Shown here: positions 17,201 through 17,433 of the stretch, piece after piece
Layout of the letters: each line of letters opens with the position of its first letter
How positions within the stretch are numbered: position 1 is the first letter of the stretch
Assembly (NCBI GenBank): GCA_964605705.1
Contig: CAZSDW010000055.1
Location: 1 to 17,433, forward strand
Length of the DNA stretch: 17,433 bases
Direction of reading: 5' to 3'
DNA from: CAZSDW01 sp964605705
Lineage (GTDB): Bacteria > Fidelibacterota > UBA2242
The notes under the pieces: generated by a model
What the model was told of the DNA's origin: nothing
The model's database searches: none
What the model saw: the letters and a program-made list of their open reading frames with translations, nothing else
Made by a program: the position numbers and the translations under genes

Positions 17201-17433
17201 GGAGTCTCTTTCACGCCGGGTAAATATTGCGGATAGTCACCAAAAGCGGTATTGCAATGAATATTTCCATCGACATCAAATGCCACCGGAAATAGTCCCA
17301 AGCGGCGTTCAAACATATGCTTAATCGAGATAGTCATCGTGCCAATATGCCAGTACTGGTCGTTTTTATCCTTAAATGTACTCCCATGACCAGCGCCACA
17401 GATAAAACCGGTCGGCTTGAAGTCAACCGGACT
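14266..17433 (-). CDS. Secreted GH43-like multidomain protein with discoidin, Fn3, beta-rich stalk and sorting domain (N-terminus beyond window)
   Basis: The frame stays open past the Met at 17337 to the window edge, so the start lies outside and 1055 residues are visible. Visible residues 1-75 (GFICGAGHGSTFKDKN, YWHIGTM, HMFERRLGLFPVAFD, NTAFGDYPQYLPG) resemble the last blades of a GH43-type beta-propeller; this call is by resemblance, and the catalytic residues would lie beyond the edge. A discoidin/F5-8 C domain (about 92-230, YWSAQTGDSDEWLMIDLG), an Fn3 domain (237-320), and a module starting GDWGNINSWERH (from 326) follow. About 500 residues of Ser/Thr/Asn/Gly-rich beta-helix-like sequence come next, then the sorting domain (967-1055, NYPNPFNPTTTIRYDIP, ending KKCLLIK). 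It is probably an extracellular carbohydrate-binding glycosidase on a long stalk. Confidence 0.75.
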   Translation of the reverse strand, partial: SPVDFKPTGFICGAGHGSTFKDKNDQYWHIGTMTISIKHMFERRLGLFPVAFDVDGNIHCNTAFGDYPQYLPGVKETPIDDNFAGMLLLSHKKFVTASSSLTDHSVGLAVDEDARTYWSAQTGDSDEWLMIDLGQECSIEAIQVNFAEHDTDPMLVRGRDKELYERYTVQYSNDGMNWNLLVDKSQNTQDVPHDYIELNPSVTTRYLKLDNMFTPGNGNFAVRDLRIFGNSGQAVFTELADFTIQRDAADGRDATISWTPVQNADGYVVRYGIAPGKLYNHYMVYDTNSVAIHSLNHGVEYYFNVEAFDCGLDYYNKAGEFRSFQSGDWGNINSWERHNGSTWVPAGAIPDQSDGPITILSGHTLTLTATDSVNEFTVDSGGVLIVNSGTTLFVSDGLGIDMRVSGTVENSGIIVTENSASISFENGGTYFHEQQGGTVPQVHWGPGSSCEIPAYTSGSKPGNLNQDFCNFCWNSSGQTSNVDWGWYNNTITGDIIVKSSGSAKVYMTSPGAGSPNTIAVNGNIIVEGGQFSSNGSSSIADITINTYGDIEVTGGNFSVSRGSGPTVTWKLFGDFSMANATTQNSNAAGARFIFSGSMPQTLTLGEGNTITALPIEVGTGATLNMNTSILQGSGILQVDSSATIGTAHAAGLDGAIQIGQNPIFDEMAGFTFNGSESQITGTLLPGSIGNLNIDNSSSVTLSGNLVVNGTFNLTSGEINLDGHTVSYGPAGSLRYSHNTRSQTTSDAEFPMEAGPTNLIIDNPRDVELHASRNLSGNLDFQRGKLRLGSQTLSANSTSNSTDHYFVDTRDGGLLKLPVGTSKTLIPIGASNYAPVWISNTGTEDIITASVVRESTPAPYGGRVKAKWYLDEETVGNGNYTLQFGWISSFEETAFATNRASCARIFILTDTTEAGSGDYVTQFSESPYSVARGGITTLGPFGVGRFGFIPSAIELVDQLPIRFRLEQNYPNPFNPTTTIRYDIPKTTDVTLTIFNMNGQVVERLVNQKKQEPGFYTIDWNARNVSSGVYLYQIQVSDPASGGAEQFQQVKKCLLIK
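14269..14535 (-). repeat. Sorting-domain copy B (GH43-like protein C-terminus)
   Basis: 89 codons starting at NYPNPFNPTTTIRYDIP and ending KKCLLIK. It is closer to copy A than to the CE15 copy, which lacks the DPAxGGA insert and ends SRKMLLLR. Confidence 0.8.

Noticed and set aside
1..17433. CRISPR array, insertion sequence, transposase or phage genes
   Set aside because: No regularly spaced direct repeats, no terminal inverted repeats around a transposase and no recognisable integrase, capsid or tail protein were seen. The tRNA half is the only mobile-element sign.

Overview
The window comes from a bacterium of moderate-to-low GC whose secreted enzymes carry a C-terminal FlgD-like / Por-type sorting domain with the signature N-[YF]-P-N-P-F-N-P-x-T-T-I. 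That form of the domain is typical of Calditrichota, KSB1, Marinimicrobia and Ignavibacteria-type members of the FCB group that use type IX secretion. The phylum is an inference; there is no rRNA or ribosomal protein here to fix it. Every recognisable protein gene is on the minus strand, so transcription runs from high to low coordinates.

Right part (about 8.8-17.4 kb): two very large secreted multidomain proteins. The first is cut by the window edge. It has the end of a GH43-like glycosidase domain, then a discoidin (F5/8 C) domain, an Fn3 domain, a long beta-rich stalk and a sorting domain. The second is a 1707-residue S8 subtilase with a prodomain, catalytic domain, a duplicated Ig-plus-jelly-roll module, cadherin-like repeats, PKD and sorting domain. 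Both end in closely related sorting domains, and each is followed 22-24 nt later by a hairpin with the same AAGCCTGA/TCAGGCTT stem.

Middle (about 1.06-8.5 kb): arfB (stalled-ribosome rescue), a GH5 glycosidase without a signal peptide, a VanX/DdpX-type D-Ala-D-Ala dipeptidase, a GH115 alpha-glucuronidase and a CE15 glucuronoyl esterase. GH115 and CE15 act on the same chemical group. CE15 cuts the ester between lignin and the (4-O-methyl)glucuronic acid of xylan, and GH115 then removes that acid from the xylan chain. The CE15 gene is a compositional mosaic: its catalytic core is far richer in GC (about 58-62% in sampled 60-base lines) than its signal peptide (about 35%) or its sorting domain (about 27-38%). 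This suggests a foreign catalytic core fitted with host secretion signals.

Left part (1-1.05 kb): a junction with signs of past rearrangement. There is a 53-nt 3' half of a tRNA-Leu(UAA) gene that starts exactly at the anticodon loop and has no 5' half, as expected of an attachment-site scar. Next to it is a decayed sorting domain whose homology is spread over three frames. Last comes the start of a small exported, probably outer-membrane, protein with a GTG start and a strong Shine-Dalgarno, running off the left edge.

Taken together, the window looks like a plant cell-wall (glucuronoxylan/lignin-carbohydrate) degradation locus beside an island boundary. The clearest non-routine signals are the tRNA half, the sorting-domain relic, the CE15 mosaic and the repeated sorting-domain-plus-hairpin cassette.
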